DNA of 34,977 nucleotides from Verrucomicrobiota bacterium (GTDB taxonomy: Bacteria; Verrucomicrobiota; Verrucomicrobiia; Limisphaerales; J093): positions 1 through 34,977 of the forward strand of contig JAKLFY010000067.1 of assembly GCA_022710935.1 (NCBI GenBank), read 5' to 3'. Every line of letters starts with the position of its first letter. Position 1 is the stretch's first letter. Made by a program: the position numbers and the translations under genes. The notes under the pieces are model-generated. The model saw only the letters and a program-made list of their open reading frames with translations. It made no database searches and was not told where the DNA came from. Shown here piece by piece: positions 9,370 to 18,825 of this stretch.

Positions 9370-9732
9370 TCACTCAAGCGAGACGCATCTGAACACTTGG
9401 CTCGTGGTGCCATCGTCAAAGGGGACGGGGGCTTCCATAATCGCCCGAATCCGATCGCGGGACACTGCGCCCGGGTCGAACGTGAACACGGCGGTGCGTT
9501 CACTGGCATACGCCTGGATGGAGAAGATGCCGGGCGTGTTCTCGTAGAGCGAAGTGAAGAACTGGGCCGTGCCCCAGCACCGGATCCCGTCTACGACAAA
9601 GGTCGCGGTTTCGCCGGGCTTGTCGGCGAACACCTTCGTGAGGGTCGGCTGCGTAAAGGCGATTCGCAGGCTGTACCCGCCCAGGAGCGCCGAGGCTACC
9701 AGCAGGGGAACGATGAGGCGCGGTAGTCGCAT
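9370..9732 (-). CDS. small membrane-anchored protein with HMA-like fold, partner of the polyferredoxin protein
   Basis: This is a 120-residue protein. Residues 1-23 form one hydrophobic anchor or signal (RLIVPLLVASALLGGYSL). The rest follows a beta-alpha-beta-beta-alpha-beta pattern resembling heavy-metal-associated domains: TATFVVDGIRCWGTAQFF, then YENTPGIFSIQAYASERTAVFTFDPGAVSRDRIRAIMEA. Only one cysteine sits at the usual metal site (GIRCW), instead of CxxC, so metal binding is uncertain. The start is the ATG at 9732; a longer TTG-started frame would overlap the upstream gene. It begins 8 bases after the stop of the 4Fe-4S protein gene, so the two are almost certainly co-transcribed and functionally linked, perhaps in electron transfer to the periplasm or metal handling. 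Confidence 0.7.
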   Translation of the reverse strand: MRLPRLIVPLLVASALLGGYSLRIAFTQPTLTKVFADKPGETATFVVDGIRCWGTAQFFTSLYENTPGIFSIQAYASERTAVFTFDPGAVSRDRIRAIMEAPVPFDDGTTSQVFRCVSLE

Positions 9733-9740
9733 GGCTTCCT

Positions 9741-10514
9741 CTACCGTCCAGCCCGCAGTTGGAGCGCGTCCGTTTCCGGGCAGGCATCCATACACTCCAG
9801 GCAATTGGTGCAGTCCCGGTGATGCACGACCTTCAATTCACGCACGGGGATGCGCTGCAGGCAGGCCCGATCACAGCGACCGCACGCGGTGCATTTCGAT
9901 CCGTCGCGATGGACCCGGATCAATCCCAGCCGGCTGAATGGGTCGAACACGGCCCCCATCGGACAGAGATACCGGCAGAAGAGCATGGGCACCATGAACG
10001 CCCCGAGCGCGGTCACCCCGAGCACCGCGGCCGAAAGCACGCCGGCACTGCCGTGGCCCAGACCGGAGAAGATCAAGTAGAAAGGATCGTAACCGCGCAA
10101 CACCAGTTCGCTGGTTCGGTACGTGAACCACAGCGCCACCGTCAGCGCAGCGTAGCGCAGCAGCTTAAGCCGCGCATCCGCCTTCGCCGGCACGGACGGG
10201 CGCCGCCTCCAAACCCGGGCACCCAGGCGCGCCGCCAGCTCACCGAGGAAACCGATCGGGCAGGCCCATCCACAGAAGGCCTTCTTGGCCAGCAGGGCTA
10301 ACGCCAGTACGGCGATCATCAGGGACACATTCAGAGGACCGAGGGCGCAAGTGAACTCGCCGGCCGTCAAGAGCCCCCACAGACTCTCAACGCCGCCAAA
10401 CGGACAATAGGCCTCAAAGGATCGGGAGCCGCGGCCAAGCGCCAGATAGACCACCGACGCCAGGACTCCGGACAGCATCACGTATCGAACGGACCTGTAT
10501 TTCAGTCCCTTCAT
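9741..10514 (-). CDS. NapH/CcoG-like 4Fe-4S binding membrane protein
   Basis: This 257-residue integral membrane ferredoxin has about four to five hydrophobic segments (MLSGVLASVVYLAL, VSLMIAVLALALLA, LLRYAALTVALWF and others). It carries the membrane-embedded cysteine motifs typical of NapH/NosR/CcoG relatives: CPFGGVE, CGWACPIGF and CRYLCPMG. Two C-terminal [4Fe-4S] ferredoxin motifs follow: CTACGRCDRAC and CTNCLECMDAC. The family moves electrons between the quinone pool or cytoplasm and periplasmic acceptors, or assists cofactor assembly. I start at the ATG at 10514 (MKGLKYRSVRY); an upstream in-frame ATG at 10547 adds a non-homologous leader, and the sequence further upstream looks non-coding. 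It is the first gene of a two-gene unit with the HMA-like protein. Confidence 0.85.
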   Translation of the reverse strand: MKGLKYRSVRYVMLSGVLASVVYLALGRGSRSFEAYCPFGGVESLWGLLTAGEFTCALGPLNVSLMIAVLALALLAKKAFCGWACPIGFLGELAARLGARVWRRRPSVPAKADARLKLLRYAALTVALWFTYRTSELVLRGYDPFYLIFSGLGHGSAGVLSAAVLGVTALGAFMVPMLFCRYLCPMGAVFDPFSRLGLIRVHRDGSKCTACGRCDRACLQRIPVRELKVVHHRDCTNCLECMDACPETDALQLRAGR

Positions 10515-10875
10515 GTCCCGTGTGCCACTGTGCCTGTCGGCGCGCATGGCGGCAAGCAATCGTTGCTGCCGTGTCGTTGCTGCAGAGCGGGGCTGCCATC
10601 GGAGCCGCAACGGCGGCAGAGTATTGATTGGGCGAGGCTTCGCCTGACCGATGGAGCATGTCACCCATTGGCTTGCGCCGGGTTTTGGCCATGGCAACCG
10701 GCAGTCGACGCCTCTCTTGCGTGCTGAACGTCGGCGGACGCCGGACGAGGCCCCGCCTTGCCTTGATTCCTTGATTCTACAGTGCTCGATTCATCTTGAC
10801 TTTCAGACTCCTTGCTGATCCAGAGTCTTTCATCCTGTGGCTCCAGCGCCGTCAACTGTCACGGCCGCCGGACCC
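10515..10875. other. divergent intergenic region between the Fe-S unit and the PKD-protein gene
   Basis: It separates two divergent genes and should hold both promoters. A TTGACT element at 10796-10801 could be a -35 box toward the PKD gene, but no good -10 follows at normal spacing. I see no gene or repeat here. Confidence 0.4.
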
Positions 10876-10884
10876 GGAAGGAGG
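10876..10884 (+). promoter_or_regulatory. strong Shine-Dalgarno fixing the start of the PKD protein
   Basis: GGAAGGAGG ends four bases before the ATG at 10889. It selects this start over the in-frame ATG at 10796, and a signal-peptide-like sequence begins directly at 10889. Confidence 0.75.
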
Positions 10885-10888
10885 CTCT

Positions 10889-13800
10889 ATGAGAGCGTTC
10901 ATGCGGGCGTTGATGACGGTGTCGGTGATGGCAACAGTCGCCGGTGGCGATATACCATGTGGGGGGGAATACCAGTGGGCGGCGGAGAACCTGTTCCACC
11001 CGCCAGCCCAGGCGGTGGACATCACCACGCGAGAAGCGATCGAGGGGGGCGAATCCGTGTCGATGACCGGTGCGCGGCGGCTCCCTGCCTTGGGCGACAA
11101 ATGGTGGCTGCTCTGCCTCTATACGTGCTGGGATGAGGGGAACCCATGGATGAGTCAGGAGGTCGGAGCTCGCTTTCATATCGACCAGGATCCCGCCAAT
11201 CCGGACGGCACGCGCGTGTTCGAGGTCGCCGCGCTCGTCCGCTACGCCAACCCCGGCGGCACGCTCGTCGCCAAGATCCGCCGAGCCCCCATCGACACCA
11301 CGGGTTATATCCAGCTCGATATGCCGGAATTGCCCGGCCCGGGCGCGTTCTTCGTCTTCGACGATCAGCCCACAGGAGAGGATTTTGTCTGGGTGAGGAA
11401 GCAGATCGACCTGGGCGAAGGGAACGAGTTGACCACGGGCGATTATTTCTTCTGCATCGCGACGCAAGAGCCGGTCCCGCAGTCTTCGTGCTGGTACTTC
11501 GAATACGCTGTCGAACTTGATCGGCCTCGCGGCGGCCTGAGGACCCCTGCCACCTTCATGATCGGCGACTCCTCGTATTCCACCGCCAACGCCGATCCGC
11601 TCATCGTCATCCGCCCCTGTGATCCGACCCCGGCGAACCACCCGCCGGTGGTGGAGCCCATCGCAGGCCCGCAAGCGGTACAGACCCTCGCCGCCGCGCA
11701 ATTCGACGGCTCCGCTACAGATGCCGACGGCGACGATTTGACCTATACGTGGAATTTTGGAGATGGCTCCTCCTTTACGGGACAACATCCACCGGAGCAC
11801 AAGTTCCAGAAGGCCGGGACGTATGAGGTGACACTCACCGTCAGTGACCGCTGGTACAACATCACAGTGCCTTTGACCGTCAAGGTCGCAGACCCGCCCC
11901 CGCCCCAAATTACGGAGATTTGGGTCGAGCGGCGGACCGACTTCGACGAGGGCAAGAAGATCACCGCGATCCATGTCGGCGACAACCAGACCGTTCTCCG
12001 GTTCAGGGCAAAGGTCAAGGCCAGCGACGGCGGCGACTGTGAGCAGTGCACCTACGAATGGACCGTCAATGACAAGCTGATCTCAACGAACTGCTTGCCG
12101 CAAGGGACAACCGCCGACTTTGCCATTCCCGTGGACAAACCCGCGACGTTGTCCGTCAGCCTCGCTGTGACCGACAACGAACCTGCCATGCCAAGTTGGG
12201 CCAGGCTGTCCGGCTCCTTCAACGTCAGCCCCCGCCCAATCCTCAGGCTCGCCCTCGGTGTCGGCGCCTGGGGAGGTCGGGACGTGGACGACTTCGAGTA
12301 CCACGTGGAGGTTCAGCCGACGATCTGGACGCAGTTGATTGGCCTGACGAATGCCGGGCGCCTGGAGCTGACCACGACCAATGGACAGCCGCTCTCCCAG
12401 GCGAAGGACTGGCAAGTCCACCTCGATTCCCTTCCGGAGTACGGCTCCGGATTGCCCGCAGGCGGGCACCACACCATCCCCGGCCTGGTACGCCGCGGGC
12501 ACTACGAATGGGACACCGACGCCTGCCGATCGCCGATTTCCAGCCTTCATCCCTATGTGCGGGAGAATTTCAACGTCCAGGCCGTCGGCCTGATCGACGA
12601 CAACGGGTTCCGTCTGACGAACATTCTCTCGATCACCCCCGTCGTCGATCTGCGCATCGACATCGGAACCGAAAAACGGGACCACTACGACGAGGCTTAC
12701 GGCTGTTGGCTTGCGTTCCTGGCCGCTCAAGTGGAAGCCTTCCGTCTCGGGGTCGCTGCGGCCGTTGCAGCAGCCACAGGCGCGGGCGCCGTTGTCGCCG
12801 GCATTCTGAGCGTCGGCGCCATCGCGGAGCAGGCCGTTGCGGCGGCCGCCTTGATCGAGCACGGCACCGAATGCGCGTTCGCCCATGATCCGATCGTGGC
12901 CGATCCGGCATACCAGCTTCCGGTCACACTCGCCCCGCCCGAGTTGGTGGTCCGTCTCCCGTGCGTGTCGGACGCCGGCGTCAGCAATCTGGTCTGGTTG
13001 GGTGAAGCCCTTGACTTGGCCCGTCGCGCGCAGAATGCCTATGGCGCATCACTCAACAAACTCGCGGGTGTGTATGACGCCCTCCCGCCCGTCGATCCGG
13101 CCTGGCGCGGTTTTGCCGTGCTCCAGGGTACGGAGGTCATCCGCTGCGCTGCCATCCTCTCAAATGCCCTCGACCAAGCCGGCCGCGCCTGGACCCAAGC
13201 GGCCCAGTCGACTCCCCTGACCAACGAGTCTTTTCAAGCTGTGCAACGACAGGTGGCCGAGCGCGGGCTTTCCCCCCTGCTGGTGCGACAGCTTGAAGCC
13301 ATGGAAACCGACGTCTCCAGCGTGACCAGTCTGTTCCTCTCGGCTGATCCTGCGCTCGTCGTCCCCGAATGGAATGGAGGTCCGCCCGTTGCTTACCGCG
13401 AGCGCGGCGAGAGGGTGCTCAGTCAATCGCTGTTGGCCGCGCCCTCGGGCGTGGTGCTCGTCGGCATCACGCAGCCGCTCCCGGGAGCCAGCGTCAAAGG
13501 GACCATCACCATCGACGCGCGTGTCGTGCACAAGAAGGAGTTCTATGGGCACTGCGCCTGCGGCGACACGGTCGTCACCGAAGTCCGGGTGGACGGCAAC
13601 CCCGTCGCCCAGGTGCCATTGCCGGCGCCGGACTGTCCGGTGCCGGTCCCGTCCCCTTCGGCCGTGCCCTTGCTCTTCGATGCGGATGCCGCCAACCTTC
13701 CGGAGGGTCCGCACACAATCACAGTGACCGCCCAGGACGGTTGTCCTCCCGTCGCGCCGAATGAAGTGCTCCACATGAACCGCGACACGATTACCATCCT

Positions 13801-14449
13801 GGTAGACCGCACGGCGCCCGTGATCACTGTGACCTCCCTGGACGCCAATCCTGTCCAGCCCGGGCTCCAAGTGACGGGGGGCGATGACATCACCTGGCAG
13901 GCTGCCGACCCGGGCGGAGTTCTGGCTGGGCCCCCGGAAGGAATGATGGCGACGGTGCCCGGTCACTACCGCCAGTCCATCTGTGTCGCCGACCAGGCTG
14001 GAAATACGGCAACCGTCGAAGTCGAAGTCATTCCCGGCCCCAATGCCGACCTGAGCGGGAACGGCATACCGGACGCCTGGGATGCGGCAAATCTCGGCGG
14101 CGTGGACCTCGCCGGCGACGCGGACCCGGACAGCGACGGGTCGTCGAACCGCGCCGAGTATGTCGCGGGCACCGATCCGAAAGACCCGGAGAGCGTCTTT
14201 CGAATCGTTTGGGGGATGGTTGACGGGCGTCCGATGATCAGCTTCTACTCCCGCAAGATCAGCGGTGAGGGCTACACGGGCCTGCAGCGCTTTTACAGCG
14301 TCGAGTACGCAAGCAGTTTGACCGCCCCTCAGTGGCAGGAACTCATCGAGTACAATCGCATCCCCGGCGTCGATCGAATGATCCCGATTGGAACGTTCAT
14401 GGGGAGCGGCGACACCTTCCTGCGGGTCAAGACACACCTCGAACCGTGA
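10889..14449 (+). CDS. large secreted PKD-domain protein with TSP3-like calcium-binding C-terminus
   Basis: This is a 1186-residue exported protein. A short signal peptide ([20 protein letters not shown]) leads into a cysteine-containing N-terminal beta domain of unknown family. A PKD domain lies at ~250-332 ([41 protein letters not shown]), and a second Ig-like stretch follows. Residues ~607-665 form an unusual alanine-rich hydrophobic helical segment. The C-terminal ~1050-1105 holds a dockerin/TSP3-like acidic repeat ([32 protein letters not shown]) followed by the phylum-typical terminal beta domain ending [13 protein letters not shown] and TSP3-like modules usually mediate adhesion or polysaccharide binding. 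No catalytic motif is recognised, so a structural or binding role is likely but unproven. It stands alone between divergent and convergent neighbours. Confidence 0.8.
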   Translation: MRAFMRALMTVSVMATVAGGDIPCGGEYQWAAENLFHPPAQAVDITTREAIEGGESVSMTGARRLPALGDKWWLLCLYTCWDEGNPWMSQEVGARFHIDQDPANPDGTRVFEVAALVRYANPGGTLVAKIRRAPIDTTGYIQLDMPELPGPGAFFVFDDQPTGEDFVWVRKQIDLGEGNELTTGDYFFCIATQEPVPQSSCWYFEYAVELDRPRGGLRTPATFMIGDSSYSTANADPLIVIRPCDPTPANHPPVVEPIAGPQAVQTLAAAQFDGSATDADGDDLTYTWNFGDGSSFTGQHPPEHKFQKAGTYEVTLTVSDRWYNITVPLTVKVADPPPPQITEIWVERRTDFDEGKKITAIHVGDNQTVLRFRAKVKASDGGDCEQCTYEWTVNDKLISTNCLPQGTTADFAIPVDKPATLSVSLAVTDNEPAMPSWARLSGSFNVSPRPILRLALGVGAWGGRDVDDFEYHVEVQPTIWTQLIGLTNAGRLELTTTNGQPLSQAKDWQVHLDSLPEYGSGLPAGGHHTIPGLVRRGHYEWDTDACRSPISSLHPYVRENFNVQAVGLIDDNGFRLTNILSITPVVDLRIDIGTEKRDHYDEAYGCWLAFLAAQVEAFRLGVAAAVAAATGAGAVVAGILSVGAIAEQAVAAAALIEHGTECAFAHDPIVADPAYQLPVTLAPPELVVRLPCVSDAGVSNLVWLGEALDLARRAQNAYGASLNKLAGVYDALPPVDPAWRGFAVLQGTEVIRCAAILSNALDQAGRAWTQAAQSTPLTNESFQAVQRQVAERGLSPLLVRQLEAMETDVSSVTSLFLSADPALVVPEWNGGPPVAYRERGERVLSQSLLAAPSGVVLVGITQPLPGASVKGTITIDARVVHKKEFYGHCACGDTVVTEVRVDGNPVAQVPLPAPDCPVPVPSPSAVPLLFDADAANLPEGPHTITVTAQDGCPPVAPNEVLHMNRDTITILVDRTAPVITVTSLDANPVQPGLQVTGGDDITWQAADPGGVLAGPPEGMMATVPGHYRQSICVADQAGNTATVEVEVIPGPNADLSGNGIPDAWDAANLGGVDLAGDADPDSDGSSNRAEYVAGTDPKDPESVFRIVWGMVDGRPMISFYSRKISGEGYTGLQRFYSVEYASSLTAPQWQELIEYNRIPGVDRMIPIGTFMGSGDTFLRVKTHLEP

Positions 14450-14973
14450 AGTCTGCCTTGCTGGGCGATTACCCTGATCCTGTATCGCTGGGCGCACTGG
14501 CCTGCTCCACGTGCCCAAAGACTGAGCAATGCAGTCAAGTTTTCCGCGAAGCGGGACCGAGGATTCCAAGGATCGAGCGCGCAGCCGAGAAGACAATGGG
14601 GTCGCATCTGAATAGTTGACAAATGGGTGTTTGCCGAGGTGTCGGGGGCTATGGCGAGGCCGTTGCGGATGAAGGGGGCCGTTCGCCGCGAAAGGGTGCG
14701 TCGGCCGGGGGGGCTGTGGTCCGTGGGCCTGATGTGGCAGGCGGCGGGCAGGCGATCCGGATTTGACGGTTCGATCACTGGAAAGGGGCTGCCCCGGTCA
14801 ATCTCTACCGAGAATACACTTTGCCAGCAGACTCGATTCGAAGTCTGGGCCCCCATGCCCCCCCGACGGCGCCGCTGTCCTGAGTATGCGTGAACATCAA
14901 GAACTGACCACTATGCGGGGAGCCCGGAACCGCAGGGTCTGTGCGACCTCCTTGGCGGGCCAATCGCAGGCGT
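14450..14973. other. intergenic region holding inverted-repeat copy 1
   Basis: About 520 bases lie between the convergent PKD and pseudopilin genes. Apart from the repeat at 14594-14621 I see no gene; the short open frames here have low-complexity translations. No clear rho-independent terminator is visible for either neighbour. Confidence 0.5.
14594..14621 (+). repeat. 28-bp inverted repeat, left copy (pairs with 15908-15935)
   Basis: It begins CAATGGGGTCGCATCT and ends AATAGTTGACA. The reverse complement of 15908-15935 matches it at 27 of 28 bases, the only difference being G versus A at position 17. The pair encloses the pseudopilin gene and spans 1342 bases. The copy ends in TTGACA, which resembles a -35 box, but no -10 partner follows. 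Confidence 0.85.
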
Positions 14974-15792
14974 CTACTTCGTGGCGAGGATCGCTTGGAG
15001 CTTCCGCAGGTCGGGGTTGTTGGGCGTTGAGACGGTGTTGATGACCTTGAGTTGGAGCGTGCGTCCGTCCCGCCATTTCAGGGCGTCCGCGTGGCCGTCG
15101 GCGAAGGAGAAATTGCAGGCGTTGTTGTGCCACATCGCCGGGAGGTTCATCCACTTGTCGCCTTCGGGGTTGAAGCCGAAATGGCCGTCATCAATGCTGT
15201 TTTGGTGCTCATCCAGAAAGACAAACGCGCTCGATGGTCCGGGCTTGGTGATGTCCGCCGTTTTGCGGTTCACGGTGTAACCTCTGTACCCGCCGTAGTT
15301 GAGGCCCACATCTTCGCCGTTCATGTAGCAATTCATCGCAAAGGAACGCACCCGCAGGTACTTCTTACCCCCAATCGTCGAGCGCCCCAGGTCGGCGGGG
15401 CAGCGGTAGATGCCGACCGAATCATTGTAGCGGTAGAGCGTGCCCTGCTTGAGGAGCGTCGCATTGGTCGAATCGAGCGAGTTGTCCTGCATGTACCCCA
15501 GAATCCACGACTTCGAGCCGGGGCCCACGTTTGGATCGTTGGGGACGAGATTGTCCTGATGGTCATTGGCGTACATCATCCAACAGAGCTGGAGTTGTTT
15601 CAGGTTGCCGAGACAGAGCGTCTGCTGCCCCTTGCTCTTGGCCTTGGACAACGCCGGCAAGAGCATGCCCGCCAGGATCGCGATGATCGCGATGACCACC
15701 AGCAATTCGATGAGCGTGAAGGCGGATGGAGGGAGGGAGTATCGGCCGTGGGCCTGCGGCCGACTCGGACGGGCTGAGCAACGTGGCTTCAT
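14974..15792 (-). CDS. type II secretion-type pseudopilin with H-X9-DG motif
   Basis: This 272-residue protein has a class III prepilin signal after a short basic leader: SAFTLIELLVVIAIIAILAGMLLPAL at ~28-53, with the invariant E at +5 of the mature protein (cleavage by a prepilin peptidase before F). The remainder matches the large PVC family of pseudopilin-like proteins: CLGNLKQLQLCWMMYANDHQ near the helix end, CPAD in the middle, and a C-terminal H-X9-DG signature in WHNNACNFSFADGH. These proteins are inner-membrane anchored and likely form pilus- or secretion-related filaments; PVC genomes carry many copies and their roles are largely unknown. I start at the ATG at 15792; the open frame upstream to 15870 looks non-coding. 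The gene is bracketed by a 28-bp inverted repeat and lies downstream of the GH36-like gene on the same strand. Confidence 0.9.
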   Translation of the reverse strand: MKPRCSARPSRPQAHGRYSLPPSAFTLIELLVVIAIIAILAGMLLPALSKAKSKGQQTLCLGNLKQLQLCWMMYANDHQDNLVPNDPNVGPGSKSWILGYMQDNSLDSTNATLLKQGTLYRYNDSVGIYRCPADLGRSTIGGKKYLRVRSFAMNCYMNGEDVGLNYGGYRGYTVNRKTADITKPGPSSAFVFLDEHQNSIDDGHFGFNPEGDKWMNLPAMWHNNACNFSFADGHADALKWRDGRTLQLKVINTVSTPNNPDLRKLQAILATK

Positions 15793-15907
15793 AGGTTCGC
15801 GTCTGCCATTCTGGCAGGTGTGGTTGGTGATCGGTTCACTCCTTTCTAGACCCGCGACGGGTCGGGGCACAAGCCCGAGTTCTGTTCAGTCAACTCCCCT
15901 ATCAAAA

Positions 15908-15935
15908 TGTCAACTATTTAGATGCGACCCCATTG
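15908..15935 (-). repeat. 28-bp inverted repeat, right copy; contains the stop codon of the GH36-like gene
   Basis: It is the reverse complement of 14594-14621 with one mismatch. The TAG stop of the minus-strand hydrolase (15914-15916) and its last codons (Ala-Ser-Lys) lie within the repeat, so the repeat forms the end of that coding sequence. Confidence 0.85.
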
Positions 15936-18091
15936 CTTGTCTTTTCGATGACGAACCAGGTGACGCCCCGGGCCGGCACTTGGACCGGCAGGGCGATGGC
16001 GTATGGACGGTCCAAGGCAAACGTCCGGGCAGGGTTGTCCTGCTCGCGCACGGCGGCCCGGTCCGTGAGGCCGGTGTAGTAAAGCGGGATGGTGAGCGTC
16101 TTGGCCACGACCCGGTCCAGGGGGTTGTACACCATCAAGAGCCCCTTTTCCTTCAAAGCCGGATTGACATGGAGGATGTAATCAAGATCCCGTCCATCGG
16201 CCCGGCGGAGGTGGATGATATCCGAGTTCAGGATCGGGCGATGCCGTTTGTAGAAATCGACCCACCGTTTCACCACCGCCTTGGTGTCGTCGGTGTCATA
16301 GAGCCGCGGCCCGCGGTAGCAGGCGATGACGCCGGCGCCGAAGAGGTTGGCCAGGCGCTGCTCGTAATGTTCAAGGTGATCCTTGAGCGGCTCGATTGTG
16401 GCCGCGGCGCCACCGCCGTGATACTCGGTCAGCGGCACGAACATCCAGCCCATGCTCGGGGTCTTGTCCCAGGTGCCGTCGAAGATGTTCTGTCGCTCGA
16501 TGATTTCCTGGTAGGCACGCGGCAGCGACCAGTTGACTTCGCGGTAGCCCATGCCGGTCTTCGATCCGCCATTGAGGAAGTACCAATCCGGGATGTTCAG
16601 GTAGACGCCCTGCGAACGGCACCATTGGTAAAGGCCGGTGATCGCTTTCCACTGCACCCATTGGGAATCGGCCAGCCCGCGATGGAAAGGATGATTCGTG
16701 CTGGCGCACTGGTCGCCCGGATAGGAACCGTCATGTTCGAGGACACCCAGACCGGCGAACCGCATGAGGTGCTGCAACTGCGCCAGGTAGTTGCTCCCCC
16801 AGGTCGCGCCCAGGCAGGGCATCACGCCGAATCGCGCCGGGACGCCCTGCGTGTTGTCGGCGTCCGTCCCCGCGCCCCGGCTGGCCAGCAGCGAGTAGCC
16901 GCCCAGCGCAACGCCCCTGGCCCGCCCGTAATCGACGAGTTCCTTGATCCGCACCTGGTAATCCGGGTCGCGGCTCTCGAAGTTGAAACCGCTTCCGAAT
17001 GTGAGCACCGCCAACTCGAACCCGACGTCGGCGCACTGGTCGATGGCCAGCTTGACGGCGTCGGGTTGCGCGCTGCGGATGTGCATGAGGACCGGGTTCT
17101 CGGTCACCCACGGCGCGACAGTGCGGTACATGCGGCGCACCGCGAGTGTCTTGCGCTCGCGTTCGGTGGTGTCCTGCGCCAGCTCGAACGCGCGGAAGCT
17201 CTCGAGGCTCGACCCCGGCGCGATCACCTGGTCCGGCCCCAGCGGGGGACGGCATTCGAGAAGACAGGGCGTCAGCCGATTGTAATTCACCTGCGAACCG
17301 TAAAGCGGGTCCGGCACCCAGAACACACCGGCGCTGTGGTTCGGCCCGGACATGCCCCCAAACGTGTAGTCCGTTTCGACCATCAGATGGGGCAACTGCC
17401 AGGTCGGCGAATCGTCCACAATCGACTCGGGCTCGACCGCCGCGAGGATTTCGCTGATGAACCGGTTCAGGCGGACGGGTTTGTCCGAGGCATTCCGGAC
17501 GACGATCCATTTGCTCAGGAGCGGGAGGCCGTCGAACAGCTCGTAATGCACATCGATCGCCACGGCGGAGTTGGTCGGAGCAGCGAATTCGAGCGTCAGA
17601 GAAACGCCCGGTGCAGGCCAGGGCAGATCCTGAGGCATCCATTCGAGCCGTTTCTTCCATGGAAAGCGTTGTTTGGTCTGCCCGGTCGTGAATCGGGTGA
17701 AGCGGAACGCGCCCGGTGGCGCTTCGAGTTTGTCGACCCAGGCGGCATCCAGGTAGTTGTGCACCGGCTGGCCGGTGAGCCCGCCGACGTCGTAAGCCGT
17801 TCCGTCGATCTCGACCTGCGCCTCGGGGCGCACCGACCGGATCATGCTCTCGCCTGTGACCAGATTGTCGTAGGCAATGGTGGCCGCATTGGGCTCGATC
17901 CGAATGATGCGCCGCACCAGGCCGTTCTCGAGTGCGACATCGCGTCCGTCCGCGCTGACCGTGACCCGCGCCTTGAACGGAGCCGGGTCGATTAGCCAGT
18001 CCGGCGTCGCCGCGCCGAGGCTCGAACCGGCAAGAAGGAACAGAAGTTGAAGGTGGAGTCCGATGACGTGAGGCTGGGATCGATGGTTCAT
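15914..18091 (-). CDS. secreted GH36-like glycoside hydrolase (alpha-galactosidase-type fold)
   Basis: This 725-residue exported protein has a signal peptide at ~1-28 (HLQLLFLLAGSSLGAA). Residues ~35-330 look like an N-terminal beta-sandwich (ENGLVRRIIRIEP, YDNLVTGESMIRSVRPEAQVEIDG). A TIM-barrel region follows at ~330-620: FELAVLTFGSGFNFESRDPDY, GVALGGYSLLASRG, then GVLEHDGSYPGDQC around residue 450 with an acidic residue placed as in clan GH-D nucleophile regions, and GVYLNIPDWYFLNGG. A short C-terminal beta domain closes the protein. The family assignment is from overall pattern and is not certain; a GH27/GH36/GH31-related alpha-glycosidase is the most likely reading. The start is the ATG at 18091, since the signal peptide begins there. 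It probably degrades galactose-containing glycans outside the cytoplasm. Confidence 0.65.
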   Translation of the reverse strand: MNHRSQPHVIGLHLQLLFLLAGSSLGAATPDWLIDPAPFKARVTVSADGRDVALENGLVRRIIRIEPNAATIAYDNLVTGESMIRSVRPEAQVEIDGTAYDVGGLTGQPVHNYLDAAWVDKLEAPPGAFRFTRFTTGQTKQRFPWKKRLEWMPQDLPWPAPGVSLTLEFAAPTNSAVAIDVHYELFDGLPLLSKWIVVRNASDKPVRLNRFISEILAAVEPESIVDDSPTWQLPHLMVETDYTFGGMSGPNHSAGVFWVPDPLYGSQVNYNRLTPCLLECRPPLGPDQVIAPGSSLESFRAFELAQDTTERERKTLAVRRMYRTVAPWVTENPVLMHIRSAQPDAVKLAIDQCADVGFELAVLTFGSGFNFESRDPDYQVRIKELVDYGRARGVALGGYSLLASRGAGTDADNTQGVPARFGVMPCLGATWGSNYLAQLQHLMRFAGLGVLEHDGSYPGDQCASTNHPFHRGLADSQWVQWKAITGLYQWCRSQGVYLNIPDWYFLNGGSKTGMGYREVNWSLPRAYQEIIERQNIFDGTWDKTPSMGWMFVPLTEYHGGGAAATIEPLKDHLEHYEQRLANLFGAGVIACYRGPRLYDTDDTKAVVKRWVDFYKRHRPILNSDIIHLRRADGRDLDYILHVNPALKEKGLLMVYNPLDRVVAKTLTIPLYYTGLTDRAAVREQDNPARTFALDRPYAIALPVQVPARGVTWFVIEKTSNGVASK

Positions 18092-18825
18092 TGCGTTGTG
18101 TCTTCGAGGGTTGCGGCTTCGTTGCACGGCGCCGCCATCTTCCCACAGCCAGTGGACTCTGGCTAGAGTTGAACATTGGGCGTTGGGCGTTCAGACCGCA
18201 GTAAAGGGAGCATTCTCACGAGGACAACACCACCGCCCCATAGCGCTCCCCAAACCGATCCTCCCGCGCCCACACGCTCTCCGCCTCGGGCCCACGCTCC
18301 CGGCCTGCGCCCGTTTTCATGCTTGTTCCTCCTCGGCTCCCGACCCAATTTCCGACCGTCAACCAAGTACCACATGAAAGCGCGGATGCCCACCCACGGT
18401 GCGCCGCCTCGGCCGACGCGCGGCTACCAAAGCATGGGAGCAAGGGTTGAGAGATGGCGTGAGGGCATACGACCCGAGTTACAGGATGACGCCGGAAGAC
18501 GAGAGATTGCTGCGCAGAGTGGCGGAAGAGATGAACAAGAACTACGAAAGTCCGAAGAAATGAGGTCCGACAGCTGTGCCCCAAATGAGCGCGCTAAGCC
18601 GCCCGCGTCCCTCAGCGATCTGGTTGGACCGCGTTTAGGCTACGAACACGATATGCATCACCCCAACCTCGAACAGCGGAAGAGTGAAGGCTGGAGTCTC
18701 TACGAGCACGCCAGTACAGCCGGAGAGAGAGCGCGTGGCGTGTTGATGATTATTGAAACTCACTTCTGCAGAAACAGAACAGCACCGGGTTTTGGCATTT
18801 ATGCCTCAACCAGACGCGCCAGCCC
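18092..18825. other. accessory intergenic region, mostly without recognisable genes
   Basis: Long plus- and minus-strand frames here have low-complexity P/R/S translations and do not look like proteins. A GTTGAACATTGGGCGTT run near 18168 resembles the GTTCAACAT-type sequence at ~21959. One short frame (18459-18563) has more natural composition and is listed separately. Confidence 0.5.
18459..18563 (+). CDS. possible small hypothetical protein or gene remnant
   Basis: A 34-residue frame from a GTG start encodes YDPSYRMTPEDERLLRRVAEE, then MNKNYESPKK and a TGA stop. Its composition is far more protein-like than the surrounding low-complexity frames: a charged amphipathic helix with a lysine-rich tail. 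There is no strong Shine-Dalgarno, and the frame is open for some 27 codons upstream without an ATG, so it may be the 3' remnant of a larger lost gene. Function unknown. Confidence 0.3.
   Translation: MRAYDPSYRMTPEDERLLRRVAEEMNKNYESPKK

Noticed and set aside
9371-9400. Possible third copy of the 28-bp repeat (GACGCATCTGAACACTTGG)
   Set aside because: Only about 60% similar by eye and inside the conserved C-terminus of the HMA-like gene; likely chance.
14616-14621. TTGACA in the inverted-repeat copy as a promoter -35 box
   Set aside because: No plausible -10 element lies 15-19 bases downstream in either copy of the repeat, so the match is better explained as part of the repeat.
15566-17995. 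809-residue plus-strand open frame
   Set aside because: It runs antisense through the pseudopilin and GH36-like genes, both of which have clear family motifs; its translation is rich in H, R and G with no domain.
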